The position numbers were made by a program, and so were the translations under genes. Source: Xanthomonas sp. XNM01 (GTDB lineage Bacteria; Pseudomonadota; Gammaproteobacteria; Xanthomonadales; Xanthomonadaceae). Taken from it: a DNA stretch of 64,000 nt. The DNA is taken from the NCBI RefSeq assembly GCF_014851915.1, contig NZ_JACVAP010000004.1, forward strand, positions 248,001-312,000, given 5' to 3'. The notes under the pieces were generated by a model that made no database searches, was not told the DNA's origin, and worked only from the letters and a program-made list of their open reading frames with translations. Shown piece after piece: positions 38,397 to 47,681 of the stretch (positions are counted from its first letter, which is position 1; each line of letters opens with the position of its first letter).

Positions 38397-40559
38397 ATGA
38401 CAAGGACCGTCATCCTCCAATCCGAGCCCGCCGAGTGCGGCCTTGCGTGCCTGGCGATGCTGTCGGCCCGTCACGGGCGCGTGCTGCCGCTGCGTGAGCT
38501 GCGCAGCCGCTTTCCCCTGTCGCTCAAGGGCGCATCGCTGACCCGCATCCTGCAGATCGCCGACCAGCTGGGTCTGGCGGGACGCGCGCTGCGGCTTGAG
38601 CTCGATGAACTGTCGCAGTTGCGCGTGCCGTGCATCCTGCACTGGAACCTGGATCACTTCGTGGTGCTCGAGCGCATCCGGCGCGGTCGGGTGACCATCG
38701 TCGATCCGGCCTTCGGGCGCCGCACCTTGTCGCTGGCCGAGGCGTCGCGCCACTTCACCGGGGTGGCCCTCGAGCTGTCGCCCACCTCGGATTTCACACC
38801 CGAGAAGCGCCCGATGGCGGTGCCGCTGCGGCAGCTGACCGGCCGTGTCCGCGGACTGTGGCGCGCGCTCGGGCTGGTGCTGCTGTTCTCGCTGGCGCTG
38901 CAGGTCTTCGTGCTGCTGGCGCCGTTCTTCATGCAATGGGTGGTCGACCAGGTGCTGGTCGCTGCCGACCGCGACCTGCTGGTCGTGCTGGGCCTGGCCT
39001 TCGTTCTGTCGACCCTGTTGCAGGTCGCTATCGGCATCGTGCGCGGCTGGGCGGTGGTCCGGATATCGGCGGACATGGGGCTGCAGTGGATGTCGGGCGT
39101 GTTCGGTCATCTTCTGCGCCTGCCGATGGCGTACTTCGGCAAGCGTCACCTGGGCGATGTCGTGTCGCGCTTCGGTAGCGTGCAGACCATCCAGCGCACG
39201 ATCACCACCGGTTTCGTCGAGGCGGTGGTCGATGGCCTGCTGGCGCTGGCGACCCTGGCGATGATGCTGCTGTACAGCTGGAAGCTTGCGCTGGTGACGC
39301 TGGCGGCGGTCGCCCTCTATCTCGGCATCCGCGCCCTGGCGTACCGGCCGCTGCGCGAGGGGACCGAGCAGCAGATCGTTGCGTCCGCCCGCCAGCAGAG
39401 CCACCTGTTCGAATCGATCCGGGGCATGCAGTCGCTCAAGGTCGCCCGTGGCGAGCCGTTCCGTCAGTCCGCCTTCCTGAACCTGATGGGCGAGACGATC
39501 AACCGCGAGGTCCACCTGTCGCGGATGGGCATCGGTTTCAGTGCAGCCAGCCAGCTGGTGTTCGGCATCGAACGCGTGGTCGTGATCTGGATCGGCGCGC
39601 TGCTCGCCCTGCAGAACGTGTTCTCTGTCGGCATGCTGATCGCCTATCTGGCTTACAAGGACCAGTTCGCGCAGCGTGTCAGCACCTTGATCGATCGCTG
39701 CGTGGAGTTCCGCATGCTGCGCCTGCATGGCGAGCGGCTGGCCGACATCGTGCTGGCCGATCCCGAGGCGGCCAGCGATGAGGCCGGTGCGCCGGTGCTG
39801 CCGGCGACGGCCTGTCTGGATGTGCGGGAACTCGGGTTCCGCTACGCCGAGGGCGAGCCGCTGGTCGTGGACGGATGCAGCTTCCGGATCGAGGCAGGCG
39901 AGTCGGTCGCGATCATCGGCGCGTCCGGTTGCGGCAAGACCACGCTCGCCAGGCTGTTGCTCGGGCTGCTGCAGCCGGTGAACGGCGTGATCCGCTTTGG
40001 TGGGCACGACCTGCGCAGGCTGGGTGGATCGGCTTACCGGGGCTGCGTCGCGGCAGTCATGCAGGACGACCATCTGTTCGCCGGCAGCATTGCCGACAAC
40101 ATCGCGTTCGGCGACGAGTCGCCCGATCACGCGCGGGTGGAGGAGTGCGCGCGGCTCGCGGCGGTGCACGACGAGATCGCCGGCATGCCGATGGGCTATC
40201 TGAGCCTGATCGGCGACATGGGCACCACGCTCTCCGGTGGGCAGAAGCAGCGCGTGATCCTGGCGCGTGCGCTTTACCGGCGGCCACGCCTGCTGGTGCT
40301 GGACGAGGCGACGAGCCATCTGGATGTGGCCCGCGAGCAGCAGGTCAATGCGGCGGTACGTGCGCTGCGCGTGACCCGGATCATCATCGCCCACCGGCCC
40401 GAAACCATCGCCAGTGCCGACCGGGTCCTGCTGATGGAGGCGGGACGCATCCGTGAGATCACCGCCATCCGGCGCCCGCAGGCGGCGATGGCGGATGCCA
40501 CTGGCGCCGGCGCGCATCCGGGGCCGGCGCCGGTCCTCGCGGCGGGGGTACAGGCATGA
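38397..40559 (+). CDS. C39-peptidase ABC exporter
   Basis: 720 residues. The N-terminal C39 peptidase domain has Cys14 in QSEPAECGLACLAML, His87 in HWNLDHFVVLE and Asp103 in VDPAFGRR, so it can cleave double-glycine leaders. Five to six membrane spans lie at about 150-430. The nucleotide-binding domain has Walker A GASGCGKTT, signature LSGGQKQR and Walker B LLVLDEATSH. This is the standard bacteriocin/peptide exporter. The ATG at 38397 has GGAG six bases upstream. The HlyD gene overlaps its stop by four bases. Confidence 0.93.
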   Translation: MTRTVILQSEPAECGLACLAMLSARHGRVLPLRELRSRFPLSLKGASLTRILQIADQLGLAGRALRLELDELSQLRVPCILHWNLDHFVVLERIRRGRVTIVDPAFGRRTLSLAEASRHFTGVALELSPTSDFTPEKRPMAVPLRQLTGRVRGLWRALGLVLLFSLALQVFVLLAPFFMQWVVDQVLVAADRDLLVVLGLAFVLSTLLQVAIGIVRGWAVVRISADMGLQWMSGVFGHLLRLPMAYFGKRHLGDVVSRFGSVQTIQRTITTGFVEAVVDGLLALATLAMMLLYSWKLALVTLAAVALYLGIRALAYRPLREGTEQQIVASARQQSHLFESIRGMQSLKVARGEPFRQSAFLNLMGETINREVHLSRMGIGFSAASQLVFGIERVVVIWIGALLALQNVFSVGMLIAYLAYKDQFAQRVSTLIDRCVEFRMLRLHGERLADIVLADPEAASDEAGAPVLPATACLDVRELGFRYAEGEPLVVDGCSFRIEAGESVAIIGASGCGKTTLARLLLGLLQPVNGVIRFGGHDLRRLGGSAYRGCVAAVMQDDHLFAGSIADNIAFGDESPDHARVEECARLAAVHDEIAGMPMGYLSLIGDMGTTLSGGQKQRVILARALYRRPRLLVLDEATSHLDVAREQQVNAAVRALRVTRIIIAHRPETIASADRVLLMEAGRIREITAIRRPQAAMADATGAGAHPGPAPVLAAGVQA

Positions 40560-41836
40560 GTGGCGAGCTGTTCCGGCGCGAAGTGATCGAGGCCCGGCGG
40601 CAGTCGTGGATGGGCGGCATCTCGCTCGCGCAGCCGATGTCGCTGTGGCTGACCGCGCTTGGTGCGGTGCTTGCCGCGGTGCTGGTGCTGTCGCTGCTGG
40701 TGTTCGGCGACTACACGCGACGTTCCCGGGTCGTCGGCCAGCTGGTGCCCGATCTGGGGCTGTCGACCGTGGTCGCACCGGTATCCGGTGTGGTGGCCCG
40801 TCTGCTGCCCGAGGAAGGCGCGCAGGTGGCGCGTGGCGATCGGCTGGTGCAGGTCGACGTTCCACGCTTTTCGGCCAGTGGCGATGACGCCCGCGCCGTC
40901 CTGTCCGCCCAGCTGGATGCCCGTGCGGTCAGTGCCGGCCAGCTCGCCTCGTCGCAGGAGCGGCAGCTGGGTGCGCAGGAGGAGGGCCAGCGCCGTCAGC
41001 TGCAGGGGCTGCGCAGCGAGCTGCTCCAGCTCGACCAGGCCATTGCGACCCGCCGCGAGCAGGTCCGCCTCGGGCGCGAGACCGCCGCCCGCTATCGCGA
41101 TGTCGCCGACGTCGGCTACGTCAGCCAGGTCCAGTTGCGCCAGCAGGAGCAGTCGGTCCTGGAGATGCTCAATGCCCAGCAGGCGCTGGAGCGGCAGGTC
41201 ACCGCCGTGCGCCGGGAGATCGCGCGGCTGGAGCAGGCGCTGGCGGAGCTGCCTGCCCAGCGAAGCGCTGCGGAGGCCAGCGCCCGGCGCGAGCGGGCCC
41301 TGCTGGCGCAGGAGCGCGTGCAGCAGGCTGCCGATGGCGAACTGCTGGTGGTCGCGCCGGTGGCCGGCATGGTCGCCAACCGCTTCGTCGAACCCGGCCA
41401 GGCCGTGCAGCCGGGCCAGGCCCTGTTGAGCCTGCTGCCGGAGGGTGCACGGCTGCAGGCGCAGCTGCGGGTGCCGAGCAGCGCGGTGGGCTTCATCCAG
41501 CCCGGCGACCGGGTGCAGCTGCGTTACCAGGCATATCCCTACCAGAAGTTCGGCCATCAGGCCGGACGCGTGCTGAGCGTCTCGCGCAGCGCGATCCCAG
41601 CGGCGGCTGCCGACGGAAGCGAGCCCTACTACAGGGTGCTGGTCGAACTCGATCGCCAGCACGTGCTGGCCTATGGGCAGGCCGAGGCGCTGCGGCCGGG
41701 GATGCTGCTGGAAGCGGACATCCTCGGCGAGAGCCGCAAGCTCTACGAATGGCTGCTGGAGCCGCTTTACTCGCTGCGCGGCCTGGCGCAGGACGCAGCA
41801 GACGTGAGCAACGCTTCGGCGACGCTGGATGGCTGA
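40556..41836 (+). CDS. HlyD-family periplasmic adaptor
   Basis: 426 residues. A short cytoplasmic N-terminus (LFRREVIEARRQSWMGG), one membrane helix at about 28-50, a lipoyl/barrel-sandwich half (VVAPVSGVVARLLPEEGAQVARGDRLVQVDV), a long coiled-coil hairpin rich in Gln and Arg, the second lipoyl half (VAPVAGMVANRFVEPGQAV) and a beta-barrel domain. It links the ABC exporter to an outer-membrane channel (TolC type, not encoded nearby). ATGA overlap with the exporter indicates coupled translation. Confidence 0.92.
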   Translation: MSGELFRREVIEARRQSWMGGISLAQPMSLWLTALGAVLAAVLVLSLLVFGDYTRRSRVVGQLVPDLGLSTVVAPVSGVVARLLPEEGAQVARGDRLVQVDVPRFSASGDDARAVLSAQLDARAVSAGQLASSQERQLGAQEEGQRRQLQGLRSELLQLDQAIATRREQVRLGRETAARYRDVADVGYVSQVQLRQQEQSVLEMLNAQQALERQVTAVRREIARLEQALAELPAQRSAAEASARRERALLAQERVQQAADGELLVVAPVAGMVANRFVEPGQAVQPGQALLSLLPEGARLQAQLRVPSSAVGFIQPGDRVQLRYQAYPYQKFGHQAGRVLSVSRSAIPAAAADGSEPYYRVLVELDRQHVLAYGQAEALRPGMLLEADILGESRKLYEWLLEPLYSLRGLAQDAADVSNASATLDG

Positions 41837-41881
41837 CTCGAACGCGGCGTGCGACGCCGTGCAATCACGAAAGGAGATGCA

Positions 41882-42034
41882 ATGACACGCGTACGAACCT
41901 CGACATGGATCATGCTGTTGTCCGGTCTGTCATTCATGCTGCTGTGGGAGCTGCGCGAACCCCTGTACGAGATCGGCCAGGCGGCTGTCCGCCAGCACGC
42001 GGCGTTGTCGTCGACGTGCACGGTGGAAGACTGA
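41882..42034 (+). CDS. Leaderless membrane peptide B (LYEIG core)
   Basis: 50 residues, AAGGAG before the ATG, 45 bases after the HlyD gene. A membrane span at about 9-23 (WIMLLSGLSFMLLWE) leads into LREPLYEIGQAAVRQHAAL, then a short polar tail. The core is nearly the same as in peptide 1 (REALYEIGQAAVAKHEAL), and the arrangement is the same as in the peptide at 38223. No double-glycine leader is present. Its position at the end of the export operon fits an accessory or immunity role. Confidence 0.6.
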   Translation: MTRVRTSTWIMLLSGLSFMLLWELREPLYEIGQAAVRQHAALSSTCTVED

Positions 42035-42357
42035 CAAGGCTTTCCGACTGCCGGAGTATCGAAGGCGCGGCGATGTGCGAGGCATGCCCGCTGCTGCTTG
42101 CTTCGCCATCGCCCCGTCGAGTCGCCGGATGCGGCCCGCAGGACATTGAGACGGTACGCCTGGGTGGCTGTGGCGGCCTGCATCGGCTTTCGTGATCCGA
42201 TGTCACTCGGGCGGTCGGTCCTGTCGGTCCGTTCACCGTCCTTCCGGCGTCGATCGCGGTGTCGACGCCGTCGCTGCGCAGCGTCTTTTCCATCCGCAGC
42301 GCGGCGGGGCTTCCGCTGCTGGTGGCATCCGGTCCGGCCAGGCGGCAGCGCCTGCCC
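42035..42357. other. Intergenic region, nothing recognised
   Basis: About 320 bases between the peptide operon and the convergent response regulator. No convincing gene, repeat or strong terminator was found. Confidence 0.45.
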
Positions 42358-42999
42358 TCACTCCTCCAGCATCAGGATGCCGCGGCGCAGCGCCTTGGTC
42401 ACCGCATGGGTGCGGTCGCGTGCCTTGAGCTTGGACAGGATGCTCTTCATGTGCGCCTTCACCGTCTCCTCCGACACCAGCAGCCGCTGCCCGACCTGCT
42501 TGTTGGACAGGCCGGCGGCCACCTGCTGCAGCACCTCGGTCTCGCGCTGGGACAGCGGTTCGTCCAGCACGTGGGCGGCCAGGCTTTCGGCCACTTCCGG
42601 CGGCATCGGCTGGCGCCGGCCGGCGTGCACGTTGCGGATGGTGTCGACCAGGTCGCGGCGCAGCATGTCCTTGAGCAGATAGTTGCTGGCGCCGGCCTGC
42701 AGGGCGCGCAGCGCACGCACGTCGCCCTTGTAGGTGGTCAGCACGATGATGCGCGCGCGCGGATCCAGCTGACGGATGCGGGCGGTGGCCTCGACGCCAT
42801 CCATCCGCGGCATCTGCAGGTCCATGAGCACCACGTCGGGACGCAGCGCGTCGTAACGCGTGACCGCCTCGGCGCCATCGCCGGCTTCGCCGACCAGGCG
42901 CATGTCTGTCTGCCTGGCGAGCATCGCCGCCAGGCCATCGCGCAGCAGCGGATGGTCGTCCACGGTCATCACACCGATCGGGTGCAGGGACTCATTCAT
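42358..42999 (-). CDS. NarL-family response regulator
   Basis: 213 residues. Receiver domain with TVDDHPLLRDG (Asp14-Asp15), phospho-acceptor Asp60 in VVLMDLQMP, and conserved Thr/Lys segments (VLTTY, LLKDM). The C-terminal LuxR-type HTH reads LSQRETEVLQQVAAGLSNKQVGQRLLVSEETVKAHMKSILSKL. It begins inside the last codons of the sensor kinase gene (8-base overlap), so the pair is co-translated and forms a cognate two-component system. Confidence 0.92.
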   Translation of the reverse strand: MNESLHPIGVMTVDDHPLLRDGLAAMLARQTDMRLVGEAGDGAEAVTRYDALRPDVVLMDLQMPRMDGVEATARIRQLDPRARIIVLTTYKGDVRALRALQAGASNYLLKDMLRRDLVDTIRNVHAGRRQPMPPEVAESLAAHVLDEPLSQRETEVLQQVAAGLSNKQVGQRLLVSEETVKAHMKSILSKLKARDRTHAVTKALRRGILMLEE

Positions 43000-45900
43000 C
43001 GTCGTTCGTCTCGGGCGGTGCGGGTCTGCGCGGCCAGGGCCACCGGGTGCGCAGCTGCGACGGGAGATAGGCCTTGCGCGCCGGGATCGCGATCTGGACC
43101 TCGGTGCCCGCGTCCGCGCGCGACCAGACCTGGATTCTGGCACCGATCCGTTCGGCCCGCTCGGCCATGCCGCGCAGGCCCCAGTGGCCGCTGCGGGTCT
43201 GCAGCTCGGCCTCGTCCGGCAGGCCCACGCCGTCATCGCGGACGCGCAGACGCAGTTCGCGCCGGTCGTAGCCGAGCTCGATCTCGATCTGCCGCGCACG
43301 CGCATGGCGGAACGCGTTCAGCAGGGCCTCGCGACCGATCAGGTACAGCTCCTCGGCCACCGCCTGGCGCAGCGGGCGTGGCGTGCCCTCGACCAGCATC
43401 CGCAGGTCGACGTCGTCGGTGACCACGACCTCGTTGCGGACCTGCAGCAATGCCTGCCCCAGGCCGGTGCCGTCGAAGCGGCTGTCGCGCAGGCCACGCA
43501 GGCGGTCGCGGCCCTGCGCGAGGGATTGCTCGGCCAGGTCCATCGCGGTTTCGAGTTCGCGCCGCACCGGATGGTCCGGCGCCAGCGCCAGGCTGCTGGC
43601 GTGCAGCCGCAGGATCAGGCCCTGGGTGCCCTGCAGCAGGGTGTCGTGCAGCTCGCGCGCGATCCGCTCGCGTTCGCGGTAGCGCTCTTCCAGCCGCGCG
43701 CGCACGCGCCGCGCCAGCTGTCGGCTGCGCAGCCGGAGGCCCAGCAGCAGCGCCGCGATCACCAGCACCACGCAGGCCACCTTGAACAGCGGCGTCTGCA
43801 CGAACGCCGGCGCGATCCGGAACCGGCCGCTGGCACCGGTGGTGTTCCAGGCGCCGTCCTCGTTGGCGGCGATCACCCGGAACCGGTAGTCGCCGGGCTT
43901 GAGATTGGTGTAGTTGGCCTGCTGGATGTCGCCCGTGTCCTGCCAGCCGGCGTCCACGCCCTCCAGCTGCACGCGGTAGTGCACCCGTGCCGGGCGGGTC
44001 AGGCTGGTGGCCAGATAGCCGATCCGTAGTTGGGTCGTGCCTTCGGGCAGCACCATGTCCGCGCGGTAGGGCAGGCGCCGGTCGCCGAGGGTGATGTCGC
44101 TGATGAAGACCTGCGGCGGCACCGCGGCGCGCGCCTCGCGGGTATCCAGCCACGCCAGGCCCTGGTTGGTGACCAGCCACAGCAGGCCATCGGCGGCCAG
44201 CTGCGCGGTCGGGGTCGGATGCGCCTGCTGGGCGATGCCGGGCAGCCCGTCGACGGCGTCGTACAGGCGCCAGGTCTCCAGCGCGGCGCCGGTCTCGGCG
44301 GCCTGGCGCGCCGCGTCCAGCGGGACCCGCACCAGCCCGCGGCCACCGTTGAGCCACAGCCGGCCCTGGGCATCCAGTGCGATGCCGGTGATCGCATCGA
44401 GCAGGCCGTCGGGCTGTTCCAGCACCTGGCGGAAGCGGCCGTCGGCGCAGCGGATCGCCAGCCCGCGCTCGCCGGCCACCAGCAGCTGCCCGTCCTGGGC
44501 CAGCAGGGCGGTGACCGGGCCGACATCCAGTCCCTGCGCACGGCCGTGGACCGTGACTCCGGCCGCGTCGCGCACCTGCAGCGTGCCGTCCGGATACCCG
44601 AACAGCAGCCGTCCTCCAGACGCCACGGCGATCGCGGTGCAGCCACCGGGCAGGGCCGGCTCCGGTCGCCAGCGACCGCCGTGCAGATGCGCCGGCGCTG
44701 CGGAGCCGCGGCAGATCCAGGCCTCGTCGTCCGCGGGAAACGCAGCGGCGAACAGGTAGCCATGAGGCCTGTCGTCGTCATCGAGCAGTGGATGCGTGCC
44801 ATCGCGATCGCGACGCCACAGGCGGCCGGTCTGCGCCAGCCACAGCGGCGTGGTGGCCGGGGGCGCCGGCAGCGGCTGTGCGGTCTCCGGCCCGTCCACC
44901 AGACCCCGGTCCAGGCGCACGGCGCGGTGGGCGTCGTCGTAGCCGATCACGGTGCCGTCCGGTGTCCGGTACAGGCTGTGCAGCGCGGTTGTCTCTGGAA
45001 AGCGCCAGGCCAGCACACGCAGCGCCCGCGGACTGAAGCGGTTCAGTCCCAAGTTGGTGCCGACCCACACGTTGCCTTCGCGGTCCTCCAGCAGCGGCAC
45101 CGCGGTGTTCGAGGTCAGTCCCTGGGCGAGGCCGAAGCGTTCCACCCGTGCAGGCTGTCCCGGTGCCGACGGCAGCCGGATCCGGAACACGCCGCCGGCC
45201 GGGTCGCTGCCCCACAGGCTGCCGTCGCGCTGGAAGCGGATGCGCACCGCACGCAGCCCGGGGAGGGTGTGCTGTTGCCGTTCGCGGGCGGACAGCACGC
45301 GTCCGTCGGCGGCGGTCACCGGCAGCAGGCCCTGGCGCACGTCGGCCGCCCACACACTGCCGTCGGGGTGTTCGGCCAGGGTGGCGCCTCCCCCCACGTC
45401 CACGCCGGACGGTTCGAAGCGGCGCGTGCCCGGTGCCAGCCCCTGCAGCCGGGCGCCGTCGTTGACCCAGAGCACGCCGCGGCGGTCGCGCAGCAACCAG
45501 CGCGCGCTGTCCGCGTGGTAGTTGCGGTCCGGCTCGGGCGGTGCCCAGCGCTCGCCATCGAACCGCCGCAGGCCGCCCTCGACCGCCGCCCACAACCCGC
45601 CGGAGGCGTCGGTCTCGATCCGGTACACCATGCCTTCGGGCACGCCCGCATCGCGCCCGTAGCGCGTCAGCACGCCGCGCGACAGGCGGCTGATGCCACC
45701 ACTGAAATGGCCGATCCACAGATCGCCGTTGGCGGTGATCTTCAGCGTGGTCATGTTGTGCGAATGGAAGGTGCCGCCCGAAGCCGGCACCTGCCGGACG
45801 AAGCTGCGGCCGTCGAAGCGGTACAGCCCCATGCCGGTGGCCAGCCACAGGTAGCCGTCGTCGGACTGGGCGATGTCCCAGACATCGCCCGGCGTGTGCT

Positions 45901-46087
45901 CGCCGACCGGCCAGCCGCTGTGTGCGAAGCCCGGCAACCCGGTGCGGGTACGCAGTTCGGTCGCGCCTGCCAGGCCTGCGCCCACGCACAGCCACAGCCA
46001 CGCGCACACGGCGACGGCCCCGCACAGGCGCCGGAGCGGGCGGCGTGCGGGGCGGCGGCCGGCAAAGGGGCGGGGCGTGCTGCGCAT
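42992..46087 (-). CDS. Propeller-type sensor histidine kinase (Reg_prop, Y_Y_Y, HisKA_3)
   Basis: 1031 residues. After a signal/anchor segment (LCGAVAVCAWLWLCVGAGLAGA) come repeated propeller blades of the Reg_prop type (DVWDIAQSDDGYLWLATGMGLYRFDG, NVWVGTNLGLNRFSP), a Y_Y_Y domain (HYRVQLEGVDAGWQDTG) and one membrane helix. A HisKA_3 domain with His814 in ARELHDTLLQGTQGLILR and an ATPase domain (DDGVGLPDE, GHWGLRGMAERAERIGA) close the chain. Such sensors commonly detect sugars or other ligands in the periplasm. The start at 46087 is the MRSTPRPF methionine ahead of the signal; longer starts are possible. Confidence 0.88.
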   Translation of the reverse strand: MRSTPRPFAGRRPARRPLRRLCGAVAVCAWLWLCVGAGLAGATELRTRTGLPGFAHSGWPVGEHTPGDVWDIAQSDDGYLWLATGMGLYRFDGRSFVRQVPASGGTFHSHNMTTLKITANGDLWIGHFSGGISRLSRGVLTRYGRDAGVPEGMVYRIETDASGGLWAAVEGGLRRFDGERWAPPEPDRNYHADSARWLLRDRRGVLWVNDGARLQGLAPGTRRFEPSGVDVGGGATLAEHPDGSVWAADVRQGLLPVTAADGRVLSARERQQHTLPGLRAVRIRFQRDGSLWGSDPAGGVFRIRLPSAPGQPARVERFGLAQGLTSNTAVPLLEDREGNVWVGTNLGLNRFSPRALRVLAWRFPETTALHSLYRTPDGTVIGYDDAHRAVRLDRGLVDGPETAQPLPAPPATTPLWLAQTGRLWRRDRDGTHPLLDDDDRPHGYLFAAAFPADDEAWICRGSAAPAHLHGGRWRPEPALPGGCTAIAVASGGRLLFGYPDGTLQVRDAAGVTVHGRAQGLDVGPVTALLAQDGQLLVAGERGLAIRCADGRFRQVLEQPDGLLDAITGIALDAQGRLWLNGGRGLVRVPLDAARQAAETGAALETWRLYDAVDGLPGIAQQAHPTPTAQLAADGLLWLVTNQGLAWLDTREARAAVPPQVFISDITLGDRRLPYRADMVLPEGTTQLRIGYLATSLTRPARVHYRVQLEGVDAGWQDTGDIQQANYTNLKPGDYRFRVIAANEDGAWNTTGASGRFRIAPAFVQTPLFKVACVVLVIAALLLGLRLRSRQLARRVRARLEERYRERERIARELHDTLLQGTQGLILRLHASSLALAPDHPVRRELETAMDLAEQSLAQGRDRLRGLRDSRFDGTGLGQALLQVRNEVVVTDDVDLRMLVEGTPRPLRQAVAEELYLIGREALLNAFRHARARQIEIELGYDRRELRLRVRDDGVGLPDEAELQTRSGHWGLRGMAERAERIGARIQVWSRADAGTEVQIAIPARKAYLPSQLRTRWPWPRRPAPPETNDDE

Positions 46088-46172
46088 GCGGCGATTGTCC
46101 ACTGCCACGGGGGAGCCGGGGACGCCTCTTTCGGGGGTGGCGGCCGCGGTCGGTCTGGTCCGCAATGGGGAC

Positions 46173-46532
46173 ATGCAACGCCTCTATGCGATGTTCCCCG
46201 ACCGCGCGCCGGGCGTGGGCCTGGCCCTGCTGCGGGTGGCGCTGGCCCTGCAGGTGCATGGCAGCCTGCCCGCCACGCAAGGCTGGCAGCCGGCACTGAC
46301 CGCGGCGACGGTGGTGATGTTGCTGTGCGGTGGCCTGCTGCCGCTGGCGGTCCTGCTGGCGCTGCTGCTGGCCGGCCTCGCCGCGGGCGGGCCGCTCTGG
46401 TCGGCCGTGCTGCTGGCACTGGCGTTGCTGCTGCTCGGCCCGGGCGCGTACTCGCTGGATGCGCGGCTGTTCGGTCGGCGCGTGATCTCCCGTCGGCTGC
46501 GCGCACCGCGCGGCCCCCCCTCGAAAGAGTGA
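46173..46532 (+). CDS. DoxX-like small membrane protein
   Basis: 119 residues, four hydrophobic spans. The opening MQRLYAMFPDRAPGVGLALLRVALALQ and the ending LLLLGPGAYSLDARLFGRR match a group of short DoxX-like proteins. GGGG lies just before the ATG. It diverges from the large sensor kinase gene. Function unknown. Confidence 0.65.
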   Translation: MQRLYAMFPDRAPGVGLALLRVALALQVHGSLPATQGWQPALTAATVVMLLCGGLLPLAVLLALLLAGLAAGGPLWSAVLLALALLLLGPGAYSLDARLFGRRVISRRLRAPRGPPSKE

Positions 46533-46614
46533 GCCGTGCTCCCTCCCTTCGGGGCTATGGCGGCACGGCGCCGCACCGCACCATTCTCCCGCCCCCCTTC
46601 CAGGTTCCGCCCGG

Positions 46615-46983
46615 ATGGACATCGCCCTTCCCCAAGCACGGCCGCGCGCCACCTGGCCCGCTGCGGTGGTGCGCGCCGTCGACTTCATCGAAGCCCATCT
46701 GTACGAGCCGATCGACGCCGGCACGCTGGCCGACGCGGCCTGCATGAGCCGGTTCCATTTCGCGCGCGTGTTCCGCACCGCCACCGGCGTCAGCCCGATG
46801 GAGTACCTGCGCCACCGCCGCATCGCCCAGGCCGAGCTGCTGCTGCGCGAGGGCCGGCGCAAGGTGATCCAGATCGCCAGCGACCTGTGCTTCTTCGACC
46901 AGAGCCACTTCGTCCGCAGTTTCCGCCAGGTCAACGGCTGCACGCCCAGCGGCTACGTCGCGCGGGCATGCGAGCCGCGCTGA
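46615..46983 (+). CDS. AraC-family transcriptional regulator (HTH domain only)
   Basis: 122 residues, consisting almost only of the two-helix-turn-helix AraC domain (VDFIEAHLYEPIDAGTLADAACMSRFHFARVFRTATGVSPMEYL; second HTH IQIASDLCFFDQSHFVRSFRQVNGCTPSGY). No separate ligand-binding domain is encoded. It lies 41 bases before the isochorismatase-like gene and probably controls the following run of genes. Confidence 0.87.
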   Translation: MDIALPQARPRATWPAAVVRAVDFIEAHLYEPIDAGTLADAACMSRFHFARVFRTATGVSPMEYLRHRRIAQAELLLREGRRKVIQIASDLCFFDQSHFVRSFRQVNGCTPSGYVARACEPR

Positions 46984-47024
46984 CCGGTCCCGCGTTTCCA
47001 ACCCGACATCCACGGAGCCCCTCG

Positions 47025-47681
47025 ATGAGCCTGGCCACCGCCACCCCCGGCAAGACCCTGCTGTCCCCGACCGACCACGCCCTGCTGCTGATCGACTTCC
47101 AGTCGCAGATGGCCTTCGCCACCCACACCATCGACATCTCCGCGCTGCGCAACAACGCCGCGCTGATCGCCAAGGGCGCGAAGGGCTTCGACGTGCCGGT
47201 GGTACTGACCACCGTCGCCGAGAAGTCGTTCTCCGGCCCGATGTTCCCCGAGCTGCCAGCGATCTTCCCGGGCCAGACCGTGTTCGACCGCACCTCGATG
47301 AACACCTGGGAAGACCAGCCGGTGATCGACGAGATCAACCGCATCGGCAAGCGCCGGATCGTGCTCGCCGGTCTGTGGACCAGCGTCTGCATCGTCGGCC
47401 CGGCGCTGTCGGCGCTGGACCAGGGCTTCGAGGTCTACGTGATCACCGATGCCTGCGGCGATGTCAGCGAGGAGGCGCACGAGCGTGCGGTCGCGCGCAT
47501 GGTCCAGGCCGGCGCGGTGCCCATCACCAGCGTGCAGTACCTGCTGGAACTGCAGCGCGACTGGGCGCGCGGCGCCACCTACGACCTGACCACGGGCATC
47601 GCCCGCGACCACGCCGGCGGCTACGGCATCGGCATCCAGTACGCCAAGACCATGTTCGGCGCGCAGGAAGGCGGCCACTGA
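47025..47681 (+). CDS. Isochorismatase-like hydrolase (YcaC type)
   Basis: 218 residues of the cysteine hydrolase fold. LLLIDFQSQMAF supplies the catalytic Asp, the Lys lies near TTVAEKSF, and the nucleophile is the Cys of GLWTSVCIVGPAL. The family includes nicotinamidases and carbamoylases; this YcaC-like branch has no assigned substrate. Its stop shares one base with the DoxX start. It could act downstream of the exported amidohydrolase in the same operon. Confidence 0.87.
   Translation: MSLATATPGKTLLSPTDHALLLIDFQSQMAFATHTIDISALRNNAALIAKGAKGFDVPVVLTTVAEKSFSGPMFPELPAIFPGQTVFDRTSMNTWEDQPVIDEINRIGKRRIVLAGLWTSVCIVGPALSALDQGFEVYVITDACGDVSEEAHERAVARMVQAGAVPITSVQYLLELQRDWARGATYDLTTGIARDHAGGYGIGIQYAKTMFGAQEGGH

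Noticed and set aside
38304-40865. 853-residue minus-strand open frame over the ABC exporter
   Set aside because: Antisense of a gene with intact C39, Walker and signature motifs; composition is typical of a shadow frame.
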